64,000 bases of DNA. Source: Leptospira barantonii (lineage in GTDB: Bacteria; Spirochaetota; Leptospiria; Leptospirales; Leptospiraceae). Numbering within the stretch: the first letter of the stretch is position 1; each line of letters starts with the position of its first letter. Location of the stretch: positions 186,001 to 250,000 of the forward strand of contig NZ_NPDS01000006.1 of NCBI RefSeq assembly GCF_002811925.1, written 5' to 3'. A program made the translations under genes and the position numbers. Below the pieces are notes generated by a model that was given only the letters and a program-made list of their open reading frames with translations, did not search any database and was not told where the DNA came from. Positions 31,997 through 46,384 of this stretch are shown here, in pieces.

Positions 31997-33422
31997 TTCG
32001 GTTCAATATCTCATATTCGCCCCCGTAGTCATCCTGATTTATTTTTGGATTCCCGCTCGATTTCAAAGACTCTGGCTTCTCGTCGCGAGTTTATACTTTT
32101 ACGCAATCTTTAAGATTCCTTTCATTCTTCTTTTGATCTATTCGATCGTCTTGACATATTACGCGGTCAAGGGAATGGAAGCGGCACATTCGAAATTTAT
32201 AAAATTATTCTTTTTGAATGTAGCTGTCTGGGGAAATTTACTTCTTCTTTATGTGTTCAAATACATGGACTTTTCGATCCATGCTTGGAATGTTTTTACC
32301 GATTCGCAACCCTGTGATCCGGCTTACGTTTCGTTGACGGGCGCATTGCTTCCGATGGGAATTTCGTTTTTTACCTTGCAGGCGATTTCCTACGCGGTCG
32401 ACGTTTATCGGGGAACCGTTCCTCAAGCGAAGAGCCTATTTCAGTTCGGATTGTTCTTGTCCTTTTTTCCACAGCTGGTCGCGGGTCCGATCATCCGCGC
32501 GCAGGACATGCTCCATCAGTTTCTGGAGAATTATACTTATAAAAAAGAGAATCTTCTTCCCGGAATCAGACAACTCGCTTGGGGACTTTTTAAAAAGACA
32601 TTCGTAGCCGATCCGATTTCATTGACGGTCGATCCGGTATTTGCCAATCCCGGAGCTTATGATTCTCTTTCCTTGCTCGTTACTTCGTTTTTATTTTCCT
32701 TTCAGATCTATTGCGACTTTTCGGGTTATTCGGACGTAGCGATCGGAACGGGAAGGATTATGGGTTATTCCATTCCTGAGAACTTTACAAGGCCGTTTTT
32801 ATCTCAGACCGTTACCGAGTTCTGGAGAAGATGGCATATCTCTTTCTCTTCTTGGCTTCGGGATTACATCTACATCTCGTTAGGCGGGAATCGGGTCAGC
32901 ATTTTTCGCGCTTACTTTAACGTGTTTATCACGACCTTTGTGAGTGGTCTTTGGCACGGAGCCGATTGGAACTTCATCATCTGGGGAGCTTGTCACGCGT
33001 CCGTGATGGTATTTGAAAGATTCATCTTTTCATTCTCCATCTTAAAGCGGGGATGGGATAAAATTCCGGAATGGATCAAATACGTTTATCCTTTTTTTGT
33101 ATTTTCGTTTTCCATGTTTTTCTTTCGGGCAAAACCTTCGCCGGAATACGGTTACGATACGAGTTTGGAACTCGCGTTTGCGATTGTTAAGCGAAGTTTC
33201 TCTTTTGAAAGTGGTCAGACCTTGCAGGTTCCGTTTGCGGTTTTATTCGCCGTGATCGTTTTGTTCGGCGCCGATTTTCTTCAGGAAAAAAAACAAACTT
33301 TGATGGAGAATCTCCAGAACAAACCTTGGGTCGTTTATCCCTTGGCCGCGATGATGGTGTTGGTCGGATTTATTCTTTACAGCGTGACGGTCAGTCAGCC
33401 GTTTCTTTACTTTCAGTTCTAA
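31986..33422 (+). CDS. Membrane-bound O-acyltransferase (MBOAT, AlgI/DltB type)
   Basis: The 478-residue protein has about ten transmembrane segments. The MBOAT signature FWRRWHISFSSWLRDYIYISLGG and the catalytic His region SGLWHGADWNFIIWG are intact. These proteins move an acyl group across the inner membrane. With the SGNH partner in the overlapping upstream gene, it likely O-acylates an exported glycan. Substrate and acyl donor are unknown. The stop codon lies inside a perfect 32-bp palindrome. Confidence 0.9.
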   Translation: MLFNSVQYLIFAPVVILIYFWIPARFQRLWLLVASLYFYAIFKIPFILLLIYSIVLTYYAVKGMEAAHSKFIKLFFLNVAVWGNLLLLYVFKYMDFSIHAWNVFTDSQPCDPAYVSLTGALLPMGISFFTLQAISYAVDVYRGTVPQAKSLFQFGLFLSFFPQLVAGPIIRAQDMLHQFLENYTYKKENLLPGIRQLAWGLFKKTFVADPISLTVDPVFANPGAYDSLSLLVTSFLFSFQIYCDFSGYSDVAIGTGRIMGYSIPENFTRPFLSQTVTEFWRRWHISFSSWLRDYIYISLGGNRVSIFRAYFNVFITTFVSGLWHGADWNFIIWGACHASVMVFERFIFSFSILKRGWDKIPEWIKYVYPFFVFSFSMFFFRAKPSPEYGYDTSLELAFAIVKRSFSFESGQTLQVPFAVLFAVIVLFGADFLQEKKQTLMENLQNKPWVVYPLAAMMVLVGFILYSVTVSQPFLYFQF

Positions 33423-33450
33423 TTTAGAATTTTAGAAAATTCTAAATTAG
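33419..33450. repeat. Perfect 32-bp AT-rich palindrome overlapping the MBOAT stop codon
   Basis: 15-bp arms (CTAATTTAGAATTTT at 33419-33433 and its reverse complement at 33436-33450) around a 2-bp centre. It contains the TTTAGAAT core common to this palindrome family and directly follows or overlaps the stop codon at 33420-33422. A cruciform or hairpin could end transcription. Confidence 0.55.
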
Positions 33451-33473
33451 GGAAGATGGATTATAATTTATTG

Positions 33474-33627
33474 TGTTCCGACAGGATTTGAGAATTTGGG
33501 TTGAAGTTTTGGGATTTTTCCGGTAAAGAGGATTTTGCCGTAATTTTTTCCCGCCTCCACTCCCCACCACCCTAAACGCGGGTGGGGCTCGCTTAGTTTC
33601 ACTGAAAAATTGTCGGAATTCCGACAA
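33474..33627 (-). repeat. Dispersed repeat, copy B (minus orientation)
   Basis: Read on the minus strand this copy starts with an 18-bp perfect palindrome TTGTCGGAATTCCGACAA (33610-33627), followed by TTTTTCAGTGAAAC, and the hairpin CCACCC-N7-GGGTGG (33567-33585), and ends with CCTGTCGGAAC near 33474. It shares the GTGAAA, hairpin and terminal GTCGGAA segments with copy A at 1597 and copy C at 55575. It fills the gap between the MBOAT gene and the convergent SGNH gene. Confidence 0.7.
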
Positions 33628-33640
33628 CATTCAACACCAA

Positions 33641-34663
33641 CTATCTCGGAACTCTTTCCAAAATTCGATTCGCGATGATCTTGGCCGAGATCGCGTTCGG
33701 ATGTCCGTCGTTTTGAAGATAAAGATCGGTTTTGTTGCGATTGTATTCTTCCAGAAAATCGGATCTCGTATCCAAAACGGGAATTCCATTTTGTTTTGCG
33801 ATCACAGCCACCTTATCCAAAAGAGGCGTAGAAGGAAGAGGGGTCAAAGAATGGGTCCCGTTCGGATATAAAACGACCGTCAAAGGAATATTCAATTTTT
33901 TGCAAGTTTCGAAGAAGACCTTCATTTCCTTAAAAGAAGGATGATCGTTTGGATGATCGTCTAACGTTTCCGGGATCACTTCGGGACCGTTTTCTCTGAG
34001 TTTTTCGAGCCTTCTGTTTTCACTTCTGATTTTGGAATAGTTATAGATCGCGCTATATCTGGATAAGAACACGGAACCTCGAAACAACCATCTACCGCTT
34101 AATGAATTTCTTAAGTAGTATTCCCGATGAACGTCTTGTAAATCGGAAGGATGATAGATCCAAAAAACGGCCTTTGGTAAAATACAATCTTTTTGCAAAG
34201 AATCTTTACAAATCAAAGCTCTCTCCATTCTTCTTTGGATTCCTCCGGTACCGAGTGAATCCACTCCCAAATTTCGAACCTGAAATCCGTTAGATTTCAG
34301 AGCTTCCTGGAGTTTCCACGCGATCGTGTCTCCGTCGTTCTGTCCAAAGCCGTATGCGATCGAATCCCCCATCAACCAAACCTCCGGTTTGGAACCCGGA
34401 ATCACTTTTTCTTCGGAGACGATTCGTTCCGCGCGTTCGTCCACTCTTACTCGAAACGTGAATCCCGCCGGGTGGGGAAGAATGGTATCGGAATCGGGAC
34501 AAAGCATGATCTCGGGGATTTCCCTTTCTTCGATGCAGTGAACCTGTTTGTCTTTCAGTCTATAGATCAAACCTACGGGAGGAAAAATTCTCAAGCCGAT
34601 TTCACCTAACAGAAGCAAGGTGATCATTACAATGACGATTTTAAGATAAGGAATCGATTTCAT
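33641..34663 (-). CDS. SGNH/GDSL hydrolase-like membrane-anchored protein
   Basis: The 340-residue protein has an N-terminal anchor (YLKIVIVMITLLLLGEIGLRIF) and an SGNH fold outside: nucleophile VWLMGDSIAYGFGQ near residue 95, and DGHPNAISAK near 322 as the Asp-X-His end. The fold supports ester hydrolysis or acyl transfer; the substrate is unknown. It overlaps the TPR lipoprotein gene upstream by 4 bp and is convergent with the MBOAT gene, hinting at a shared envelope acylation theme, inference only. Confidence 0.75.
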   Translation of the reverse strand: MKSIPYLKIVIVMITLLLLGEIGLRIFPPVGLIYRLKDKQVHCIEEREIPEIMLCPDSDTILPHPAGFTFRVRVDERAERIVSEEKVIPGSKPEVWLMGDSIAYGFGQNDGDTIAWKLQEALKSNGFQVRNLGVDSLGTGGIQRRMERALICKDSLQKDCILPKAVFWIYHPSDLQDVHREYYLRNSLSGRWLFRGSVFLSRYSAIYNYSKIRSENRRLEKLRENGPEVIPETLDDHPNDHPSFKEMKVFFETCKKLNIPLTVVLYPNGTHSLTPLPSTPLLDKVAVIAKQNGIPVLDTRSDFLEEYNRNKTDLYLQNDGHPNAISAKIIANRILERVPR

Positions 34664-35202
34664 GAAGCGGGCGAAGTATAAACCGAAAGTTCACATTTCA
34701 AAAACATACGCCTTGCCGGAGGTAGAAGGGCCGGAATCGGACTCGCTTTGATTCGATTGAACTCGGGAGTGTTTTTCTTTTTATCCAAAAGACAATCCTT
34801 TAGAAAAAGCGCATAACTTTCCATTTCCTTCTCTTTCGATTTGGAGAATTTTTCCAGGATTCGTTTTGTTTTATCCCTGTCTTTTTCTTGTAAATGAATT
34901 TCAAGCAGATAGAGTAAAAGGAACGGATCCCCGGGGGCCGCGAGTTCCGCGCGTTCGAGATAAAACGCGGCGGAGTTGAGCGCGAGGCTACTGTCCGCGA
35001 GAATCATTCCCAAAGTGCGATTCGCTTCCAAATGTGTCGGATTCTTTTTGAGAACCATTTCGTAGAGACGCATCGCCTCCGCGGTATTTCCTCTGGAAAG
35101 AGAATCTCTCGCCTCCCAGATCATTTCCTCGTTGGAGGAGCAAGAAAAGATAAAAAGAAGAAGCAAAAAAGAGGCGGAAACGTATCGGATATTTAGTCTC
35201 AT
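34660..35202 (-). CDS. TPR-repeat lipoprotein
   Basis: From the ATG at 35202 the 180-residue protein begins MRLNIRYVSASFLLLLFIFSCSS, a lipoprotein signal. Mature residues carry TPR-like helices (DSLSRGNTAEAMRLYEMVLKKNPTHLEANRTLG and AAFYLERAELAAPGDPFLLLYLLEIHLQEKDRDKTK). It is probably a periplasmic or membrane-facing scaffold. An ATG at 35226 adds 8 residues; 35202 gives the better signal. It overlaps the SGNH gene by 4 bp, so both are one transcript. Confidence 0.75.
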   Translation of the reverse strand: MRLNIRYVSASFLLLLFIFSCSSNEEMIWEARDSLSRGNTAEAMRLYEMVLKKNPTHLEANRTLGMILADSSLALNSAAFYLERAELAAPGDPFLLLYLLEIHLQEKDRDKTKRILEKFSKSKEKEMESYALFLKDCLLDKKKNTPEFNRIKASPIPALLPPARRMFLKCELSVYTSPAS

Positions 35203-35366
35203 AAATACAGAAGTTTTTACACTCATCGTTAGAAAAAAAGAAAGCTTAGACCTTTTTTGTCCGGGGTTTCGATTAGAATTTTCCGGTAAACCCTTTAGGC
35301 AACATAAAAAAGTTTAAATCTCCTGAGGGGAAACGTCCGAAGGATTTAGTACTTGTTAAACATTTC

Positions 35367-36280
<914 letters not shown>

Positions 36281-36440
36281 TCTTTTCGTTCGTAAAAGGA
36301 GAATTCTCCCGAAATTTATTTTCAAAGAATCCGAACGAACTTACGTTTGAACATTCGAATGGAAAGAAATTTCAGGAGAATTTTTTCTTTTTGTGATCGC
36401 AGTACTGCAAACGAATTCAAAAAATTGAATCAAACTCGAA

Positions 36441-36865
<425 letters not shown>

Positions 36866-36869
<4 letters not shown>

Positions 36870-37273
36870 ACCAATCTCGTCGTTTTTTAGGATTTTTAAT
36901 TTTTAGTTCGATCTTGTTTTCCATTCTCACTTGCAGAAAAGGCCCTTCCGTATCCAGGGAAGAGGTCCAAAAACTGAGTAAAGATTATTTCACGCGTCTC
37001 TGTACGAAGACCGCGGAGTGTGCAAGCCGTTATCTCGAAACCTTACCCGCATCCGAAAAACCTTCCGAAAACGCGGCGTATTCCGTGGATCAGTGTATGG
37101 AAGAACAAAAGGATCAAAACATTCTTCCAGACGAATACGAAAAGGTGACGGACGCTCAGATCGCCAAGGTCAAGGTTTGTATGGAAGATCTTCTGAAAGT
37201 TCCCTGCGAGGAAATGGAAGGCGGCGGTATTCCTTCCTGTCAGGAATTGTTCCAGTCTTCCAAAGACGAGTGA
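36866..37273 (+). CDS. Small Cys-rich lipoprotein (leptospiral TIGR04454-like)
   Basis: The 135-residue protein begins MNQSRRFLGFLIFSSILFSILTC, with the lipobox ILTC. The mature part has several Cys: FTRLCTKTAECASRYL, VDQCMEEQ, VKVCMEDLLKVPCEEM and PSCQELF, a pattern I associate with a Leptospira lipoprotein family (TIGR04454) by memory; disulfide bonds are likely. It overlaps the RsbW-like gene by 4 bp. Confidence 0.7.
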
Positions 37274-37311
37274 GAATATTTTAATGTACGAATGTACCCT
37301 CTGAGGCCTTT

Positions 37312-37512
37312 ATGTACGAAACAAACGTAGAACTGCTCGGGCAACTGATCCAGGAAAAAAGAAAACCGTATGCGATTCTTTCATTGATACAGGATACGAT
37401 CGATTCCATGCGGACGGACGTGGAAGACGTTTCCGTTTCCGAAAAGTTTTACGAGGCGTGTTTGAAAATTTCGGAAGCGATCGTTCAGCTTGATTCCGAA
37501 ATTTCGAAATAA
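37312..37512 (+). CDS. Conserved small protein, 66 residues
   Basis: A GAGG site precedes the ATG at 37312. The 66 residues are helical and amphipathic (VELLGQLIQEKRKPYAILSLIQDTIDSMRT), soluble, with no signal. No family is recognised. It follows the Cys-rich lipoprotein gene by 38 bp on the same strand and could be the third gene of that transcript. Confidence 0.6.
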   Translation: MYETNVELLGQLIQEKRKPYAILSLIQDTIDSMRTDVEDVSVSEKFYEACLKISEAIVQLDSEISK

Positions 37513-37533
37513 TTCCTTCGCTAAAACTATCCG

Positions 37534-38100
37534 TTAAGCCGCTCTTGTTTTTTTACGCTCTTTCAAGATCCAAAACGGAAGTGCGATCAAAATCAACGTT
37601 ATGAAGAAAAATACGTCGTACATGGACGCTCTCAGCGCCGGTTCCGTGCGAGTGATCCTTGTTATCAGAAACATCAAAAAGAAAGCCCAGAGATAGAGAA
37701 AATAGGCTCGGCCGACGAAACGTTCCCGTTTCGTTTTGTCGGATATAAGAAAGGATTCGAAGAACGGGGCGATGAAGATGATCGCATAGGTAATCATTCC
37801 CATAATGAGGCGGGAAAAAACGGGAGTTTTTCCCGAAACATGTAGATAACAAAAAACGAATATTAGATGGATTCCGTGAACGATTGCAAACGCGAAAAAC
37901 GGACGTTTAGAAAGAATTTTTCCGATTCCTTTCTCGTTGGAAAAAACCATCCAAGTCAAAAAAGTCAGTAGGGAATACCGTCCGGACGTACGGGTGAGGA
38001 TCTGAAGACCTTCTTCCGTAAATCCGAACCACGAAAAGGAAACGATCGCGATTCCCGTTTCGATCAGTAAGATATAAACCAACGCTTTTGACAGATTCAT
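37534..38100 (-). CDS. Integral membrane protein, unknown function
   Basis: From the ATG at 38100 the 188-residue protein has about five hydrophobic segments (LVYILLIETGIAIVSF, SLLTFLTWMVF, FFAFAIVHGIHLIFVFCYLHV, IMGMITYAIIFIAPFF, YLWAFFLMFLI, DVFFFITLILIALPFWIL). It ends in KERKKTRAA. A TTG at 38157 would add 19 basic residues. Family and function are not recognised. It lies next to the citrate synthase gene on the same strand (87 bp apart). Confidence 0.65.
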   Translation of the reverse strand: MNLSKALVYILLIETGIAIVSFSWFGFTEEGLQILTRTSGRYSLLTFLTWMVFSNEKGIGKILSKRPFFAFAIVHGIHLIFVFCYLHVSGKTPVFSRLIMGMITYAIIFIAPFFESFLISDKTKRERFVGRAYFLYLWAFFLMFLITRITRTEPALRASMYDVFFFITLILIALPFWILKERKKTRAA

Positions 38101-38187
38101 TTCGCTTAACAAAATCCTATTTTCATTTTTTGAAAGACGTTTTTTCGAAGATCTCAAACGTTTCGTAAAAAATTTTGGACTTCATTC

Positions 38188-39318
38188 TCAGATCCAGTGT
38201 CTGTCCTCCGGTCCGATGTAGATCGCGTCCGGTCTTAGGATTCTTTCCTTTTTTTGTTCCAAACAATGAGCCATCCATCCCGCCGTACGGCCGATCGCAA
38301 ACACGGGAGTGAAAAGTTCCGTCGGCATTTGAAGTCCGTGAAGAAGCAAAGCCGTATAAAATTCTACGTTCGTATGCAGAACACGATCCGGTTTGAATTC
38401 TTTTAATAAACGAAGCGCCGTTTTTTCGACGACCATTGCGAGTTCGTAAAATTCTTTCAGATCGGGAAGTTCGTATAGATTTTTTGAGGCTAAGGCCAAC
38501 ACATCGGCTCTTGGATCGCGAACCTTGTAGATTCTATGTCCGAATCCCATCAGTCTTTCACCGCGTTCGAGTTTGTTTCTTAGATATTCTTCCGCGTTTT
38601 CTTTTTTTCCGATTTCAAAAACCATATCCAATGCAGGTCCGGGTGCGCCTCCGTGTAAAGGGCCTTTGAGCGCGCCCACGGCTCCCGTTGCGGCGGAGAT
38701 CAAATCGGATTGTGTGGATACGATCACTCTCGCGGTGAACGTCGATGCGTTGAGTCCGTGATCGGCTACGGTGTTCCAGTAAGCGTTTAACGCTTTTTCT
38801 TTTTTTGGATCCGGATCGATTCCGAGCATGAATAAAAAGTTCGCCGCTTGATTGAGATCGGTTCGGGGAAGAATCGGACGTAAACCTTGTTTGAGTCTAT
38901 GAACCCAGGCAACGATCAATGGAAAACTTGCAACGACCGCATAACTTTCTTCTTCGGGAGAATGAAATTTATCTCCGAGAGAAATAGCGGATGCCCCGAT
39001 CCGAAGACATTCTATGATGGAAGCTCCTTCTCGAACCGCCGCTTCCAGGATTTCGATTTGTGTTTTTGAAAAACGACGAGCCTTGATTAGATTTTGTTCC
39101 ATCTCCGCTTTTTCATCCGAGTTCGGAAGTTTATCCTGTAAAAGTAGAAAGAACGTTTCCTCGAAGCTGATTCGGTTTGCGAATTCTTCGATCGGATAAC
39201 CGGCGACGGTAAGTTTTCCGTTTCGACCGTCCACTTTTGAGATTCTCGTTTTGACCGCCGGAATTCCTTCCAGACCCGGGCTGTATTTTGTTTCCTCAAA
39301 TACGTTGATCGTGTTCAT
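38188..39318 (-). CDS. gltA: Citrate synthase
   Basis: The 376-residue enzyme condenses oxaloacetate with acetyl-CoA (or a related acyl-CoA; methylcitrate synthase activity cannot be excluded). Active-site His222 in GPLHGGAP and His261 in GFGHRIYKVRDPR are present. The position of the usual catalytic Asp reads Glu319 in TNVEFYTA, an odd substitution. The ATG at 39318 has AAGGAA just upstream; a TTG at 39336 would place this RBS within the gene, so it is rejected. Divergent from the HTH-fused homologue at 39392, with an operator-like palindrome between them. Confidence 0.9.
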   Translation of the reverse strand: MNTINVFEETKYSPGLEGIPAVKTRISKVDGRNGKLTVAGYPIEEFANRISFEETFFLLLQDKLPNSDEKAEMEQNLIKARRFSKTQIEILEAAVREGASIIECLRIGASAISLGDKFHSPEEESYAVVASFPLIVAWVHRLKQGLRPILPRTDLNQAANFLFMLGIDPDPKKEKALNAYWNTVADHGLNASTFTARVIVSTQSDLISAATGAVGALKGPLHGGAPGPALDMVFEIGKKENAEEYLRNKLERGERLMGFGHRIYKVRDPRADVLALASKNLYELPDLKEFYELAMVVEKTALRLLKEFKPDRVLHTNVEFYTALLLHGLQMPTELFTPVFAIGRTAGWMAHCLEQKKERILRPDAIYIGPEDRHWI

Positions 39319-39341
39319 ATTGATTTCCTTTTTCAAGAATG

Positions 39342-39370
39342 AGTTTACAGGATTGACAAGAATGAATCAA
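39342..39370 (-). promoter_or_regulatory. Predicted promoter of gltA
   Basis: Minus-strand TTGATT (39365-39370), a 17-bp spacer and TAAACT (39342-39347) upstream of the gltA start. A perfect palindrome covers the -35 box, which would suit repression. Confidence 0.5.
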
Positions 39371-39378
39371 TATTGATT
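39365..39378. promoter_or_regulatory. Palindromic operator candidate between divergent citrate synthase genes
   Basis: AATCAATATTGATT is a perfect 14-bp palindrome; a further half-site with the same right arm, ATATTGATTTC, lies at 39317-39327 over the gltA start. TTGACA at 39353-39358 may serve the rightward gene. The fused HTH protein encoded next door is the natural candidate to bind here, an inference. Confidence 0.5.
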
Positions 39379-39391
39379 TCATAGTCAATGT

Positions 39392-40693
39392 ATGGAATCC
39401 TCTTCAAAAAAACCGTTTTTATCCGCGTTGGAGGCCGCCCGAGAATTGAGCGTGGAGGTCGAAACGATCTATGCCTATGTCAGCCGAGGAATTCTTCATT
39501 CGGAACCCGGAGGCGGAAAGGACAGAAGCAAACGATACAGAAGAGAAGAAGTGGAAAGGCTTCTTCTGCAAAGAGACGAAAAATTACATCCGGGTAAAAC
39601 CGCACGCGCGGCGTTGACCTTCGGACAACCCGTTCTTGAATCTTCGATCACTCTCATCGAAGACGAACGATTGTATTATAGAGGAAAGAATATTCTCGAA
39701 TTGGCGGAACGTTCCAAGTTCGAATCGGTCTGCGATCTTCTCTGGGAATCCACGTCCGCGTTCGATTCTCCATGGCCGAGTTGGAACGACGCGTGTGTAA
39801 AATCCTATCCTCATCTATACGATCGTCCCCTGATCGATCTGAGTCGGATTCTTTTGGGAATCACGGAATACGAGGACGCGGGTTCTCTTTTAAAAACTCA
39901 AGAGGCTCTGCAAAAAACCGCAACGAGAATCGTTCGATTGTTGACCCTGTTTTCTTCCAGATCGAAACGCGGAAGAGAATCGATCGCGGAAACGTTATGG
40001 TTTGCTTGGAAAGGATATTTCAATACGAAAAGAAACGAAAAAGTTCTCATCGATCCTAAGAAAAATTCCAATCATACTTCCGAGGATAAAAAAGCGATTC
40101 GACTCATCGAAGCTTGTTTGATCCTTTCGGCGGACCACGAGTTGAACGTTTCGTCGTTCACGGTACGTTGTGTGGCATCGAGCGACGCGAGTTTGTATCA
40201 GGCGGTGATCGCGGGTATGGCGGCTCTTTCGGGAAGTAGACACGGGCTTCTCACCGAAAAGACGATTGAACTTTTGGAGAGCGCTTCTTCGAAAAAGAAA
40301 GAAGCTCGTGAAATTCTCACCGATCGTTTGAGAAGAGGGGAACGTATTCCGGGCTTTGGTCATCCGTTTTACAAAAGCGGGGACCCGAGAGGAAAAAAAT
40401 TGATGGAGCTGTGCGAAAACTTTTTTCCAAAGAATAAGGAGTTTCTTTCCGCAAAAAATCTGGTGGAAGAGGCGATTCTTCTTTTGGAAGACTATCCGAC
40501 CGTCGATACGGGTCTTGCGGTCGTTTGCAGAACTTTAAAATTGCCGAAAGGAGCGGGGCTTGCGTTATTCGCCATCGGTAGAAGCGCGGGATGGATCGCA
40601 CATTCCATGGAACAATACGGTTCCGATCAATTGATACGTCCTAGGGCGCGTTATGTGGGGCTTCCGTCCGAACGCGATTCCAAGTCGGATTAA
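39392..40693 (+). CDS. Citrate synthase-like protein with N-terminal helix-turn-helix
   Basis: The 433-residue protein fuses an excisionase/MerR-like DNA-binding domain (about residues 10-60: SALEAARELSVEVETIYAYVSRG, followed by KDRSKRYRREEVERLL) to a citrate synthase fold. Key residues are kept: His249 in ADHELN, His284 in SRHGLL, His324 in GFGHPFYKSGDPR and Asp372 in TVDTGLA. Fused regulators of this kind are known in other bacteria, possibly sensing citrate or acetyl-CoA. Catalytic activity is possible but unproven. It is divergent from gltA, which it may regulate. Confidence 0.85.
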   Translation: MESSSKKPFLSALEAARELSVEVETIYAYVSRGILHSEPGGGKDRSKRYRREEVERLLLQRDEKLHPGKTARAALTFGQPVLESSITLIEDERLYYRGKNILELAERSKFESVCDLLWESTSAFDSPWPSWNDACVKSYPHLYDRPLIDLSRILLGITEYEDAGSLLKTQEALQKTATRIVRLLTLFSSRSKRGRESIAETLWFAWKGYFNTKRNEKVLIDPKKNSNHTSEDKKAIRLIEACLILSADHELNVSSFTVRCVASSDASLYQAVIAGMAALSGSRHGLLTEKTIELLESASSKKKEAREILTDRLRRGERIPGFGHPFYKSGDPRGKKLMELCENFFPKNKEFLSAKNLVEEAILLLEDYPTVDTGLAVVCRTLKLPKGAGLALFAIGRSAGWIAHSMEQYGSDQLIRPRARYVGLPSERDSKSD

Positions 40694-40707
40694 AATATAG
40701 AATCTTT

Positions 40708-42429
<1,722 letters not shown>

Positions 42430-42488
42430 TGTCCCTTTTTACAATCGAAATCTCCCGGAAAAACTTGAATGTTTGGAAAGATTTTTCG

Positions 42489-43233
42489 TCAGTGATGGTG
42501 AGAATGTTCCCCGCTTTGGGAAGAATTCCATTCGATTTTTTCCGGATTCGAGGAATGTTCGTGATCTCCGTGATTGTGGTTCATTCGAAAGAAGATCATC
42601 GAAATGCCGATCAGGATCACCGCGATTCCCCCGAATCGGATCGAACTCGAGGGAAGTTTTAAAACGAGTTTTCTAAACCCGATTCCGAAAAGAAACAACG
42701 CGGGAAAAGTTCCCAAAAAGAAAGAAGACATCACGAGCGAACCGGTTCCAACGTTTCCGGTCGCAAGCGCCAAACTGAACGCGGGATACAATACGGCGCA
42801 GGGCAAAAGTCCGGTGACCATTCCGAATGCAAGAGATGCTCCGGAAAGATTTTTCCCTTGTTTGAGGGAGGTTACGAGCGATCCCGCAAATTTGTTAAGA
42901 ATTTTTTGATAAAGTCCGGATCGTTCGGGGCTTGCGTTTTGAAAAAGACTTAAGCCGAAGATTACGATAAAAATTCCGGAAACGACCGCGGCAAACTCGT
43001 GAAGAGAAACAAGACTTCCCGCGAGATTGAGACCCGATCCGATAAACCCGAAGATGGCGCCTAACGCGGAATAGGAAAGGAATCTTCCTAGGTTGTAGAA
43101 AAGGTTCAGTCTGAATTTTCGATCCTCGCCCGCTAGGTTGAGCGTTCCCGCAAAGGGGCCGCACATTCCGAGACAATGCAGGGAACTCGTGATCCCGTGG
43201 ATGAACGCGACCGAAATCGTCGTGAATATCAGT

Positions 43234-43244
<11 letters not shown>
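42489..43244 (-). CDS. SafE/TauE-like membrane protein (cbb3-associated)
   Basis: The 251-residue protein from ATG 43244 (preceded by AAGGAGA) has about six transmembrane segments and the sulfite-exporter-like pattern seen in CcoI/CcoS neighbours: SSLHCLGMCGPFAG near the N-terminus, which could bind copper, GLLPCAVLYPAFSLA in the middle, and a His-rich tail (NHNHGDHEHSS, GEHSHHH) suited to metal binding. Proteins of this type are found with cbb3 assembly genes and probably affect copper supply. Overlaps ccoS by 11 bp. The longer frame to 43304 is rejected. Confidence 0.75.
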
Positions 43245-45872
<2,628 letters not shown>

Positions 45873-45877
45873 GCAGA

Positions 45878-46372
45878 TTATTGAATATTCAAATCCTGTG
45901 TTTTTTCGAGAATTCTTCCGGACGTTTCCCCTTTCAAACTGAGAATCCAACGTCCGCTTTCCGGAAATTCAAGAAGCCCCGAGTATGTTCCCCGGTTCTT
46001 CGGGTCTTCTACCAATGTTACGGTTTGATTGTATTGATCCGTCGCGGATCTTTCGATTTGAACGATCAGTTTTGCGTTCGAAACCGGAACTCCAGATTTC
46101 TGAAACCGGATGAGAATCGGATTTTTTCCTATCTTTAAACCGTCGTTTGGCGAGAACAAAATACTTTCGTAAGAATATCCTTCCGCGAGCATTTTTCTTT
46201 GTTCGAGAATCGACTTTTCGTAGTTCAATCCTTTTTCGTAATATTCTTTTTCGATCGGTCCCGTATAACCGGTGTTCGCGTATCGGATCGTGACGACGGT
46301 CGCCGCGATCAGAGCTATAAACGCGATCCAAATCCAAGCGAACGCGAGTTTCATACTTTTGTGTAGCGCCAT
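45878..46372 (-). CDS. ccoH: Cytochrome oxidase assembly protein CcoH (FixH)
   Basis: The 164-residue protein has one N-terminal membrane helix (LAFAWIWIAFIALIAATVVTI) and EYYEKGLNYEK, typical of FixH/CcoH, then a periplasmic beta domain (LIVQIERSATDQYNQTVTL). It assists cbb3 assembly together with CcoI. It follows ccoG by 12 bp and precedes ccoI by 5 bp. Confidence 0.87.
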   Translation of the reverse strand: MALHKSMKLAFAWIWIAFIALIAATVVTIRYANTGYTGPIEKEYYEKGLNYEKSILEQRKMLAEGYSYESILFSPNDGLKIGKNPILIRFQKSGVPVSNAKLIVQIERSATDQYNQTVTLVEDPKNRGTYSGLLEFPESGRWILSLKGETSGRILEKTQDLNIQ

Positions 46373-46384
46373 AAGATTCTTCCT

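Noticed and set aside
36299..36310. GGAGAATTCTCC palindrome after xerD
   Set aside because: Short, centred on an EcoRI-like site, without T tract; likely chance. A dif site was considered but its length and arms do not fit.
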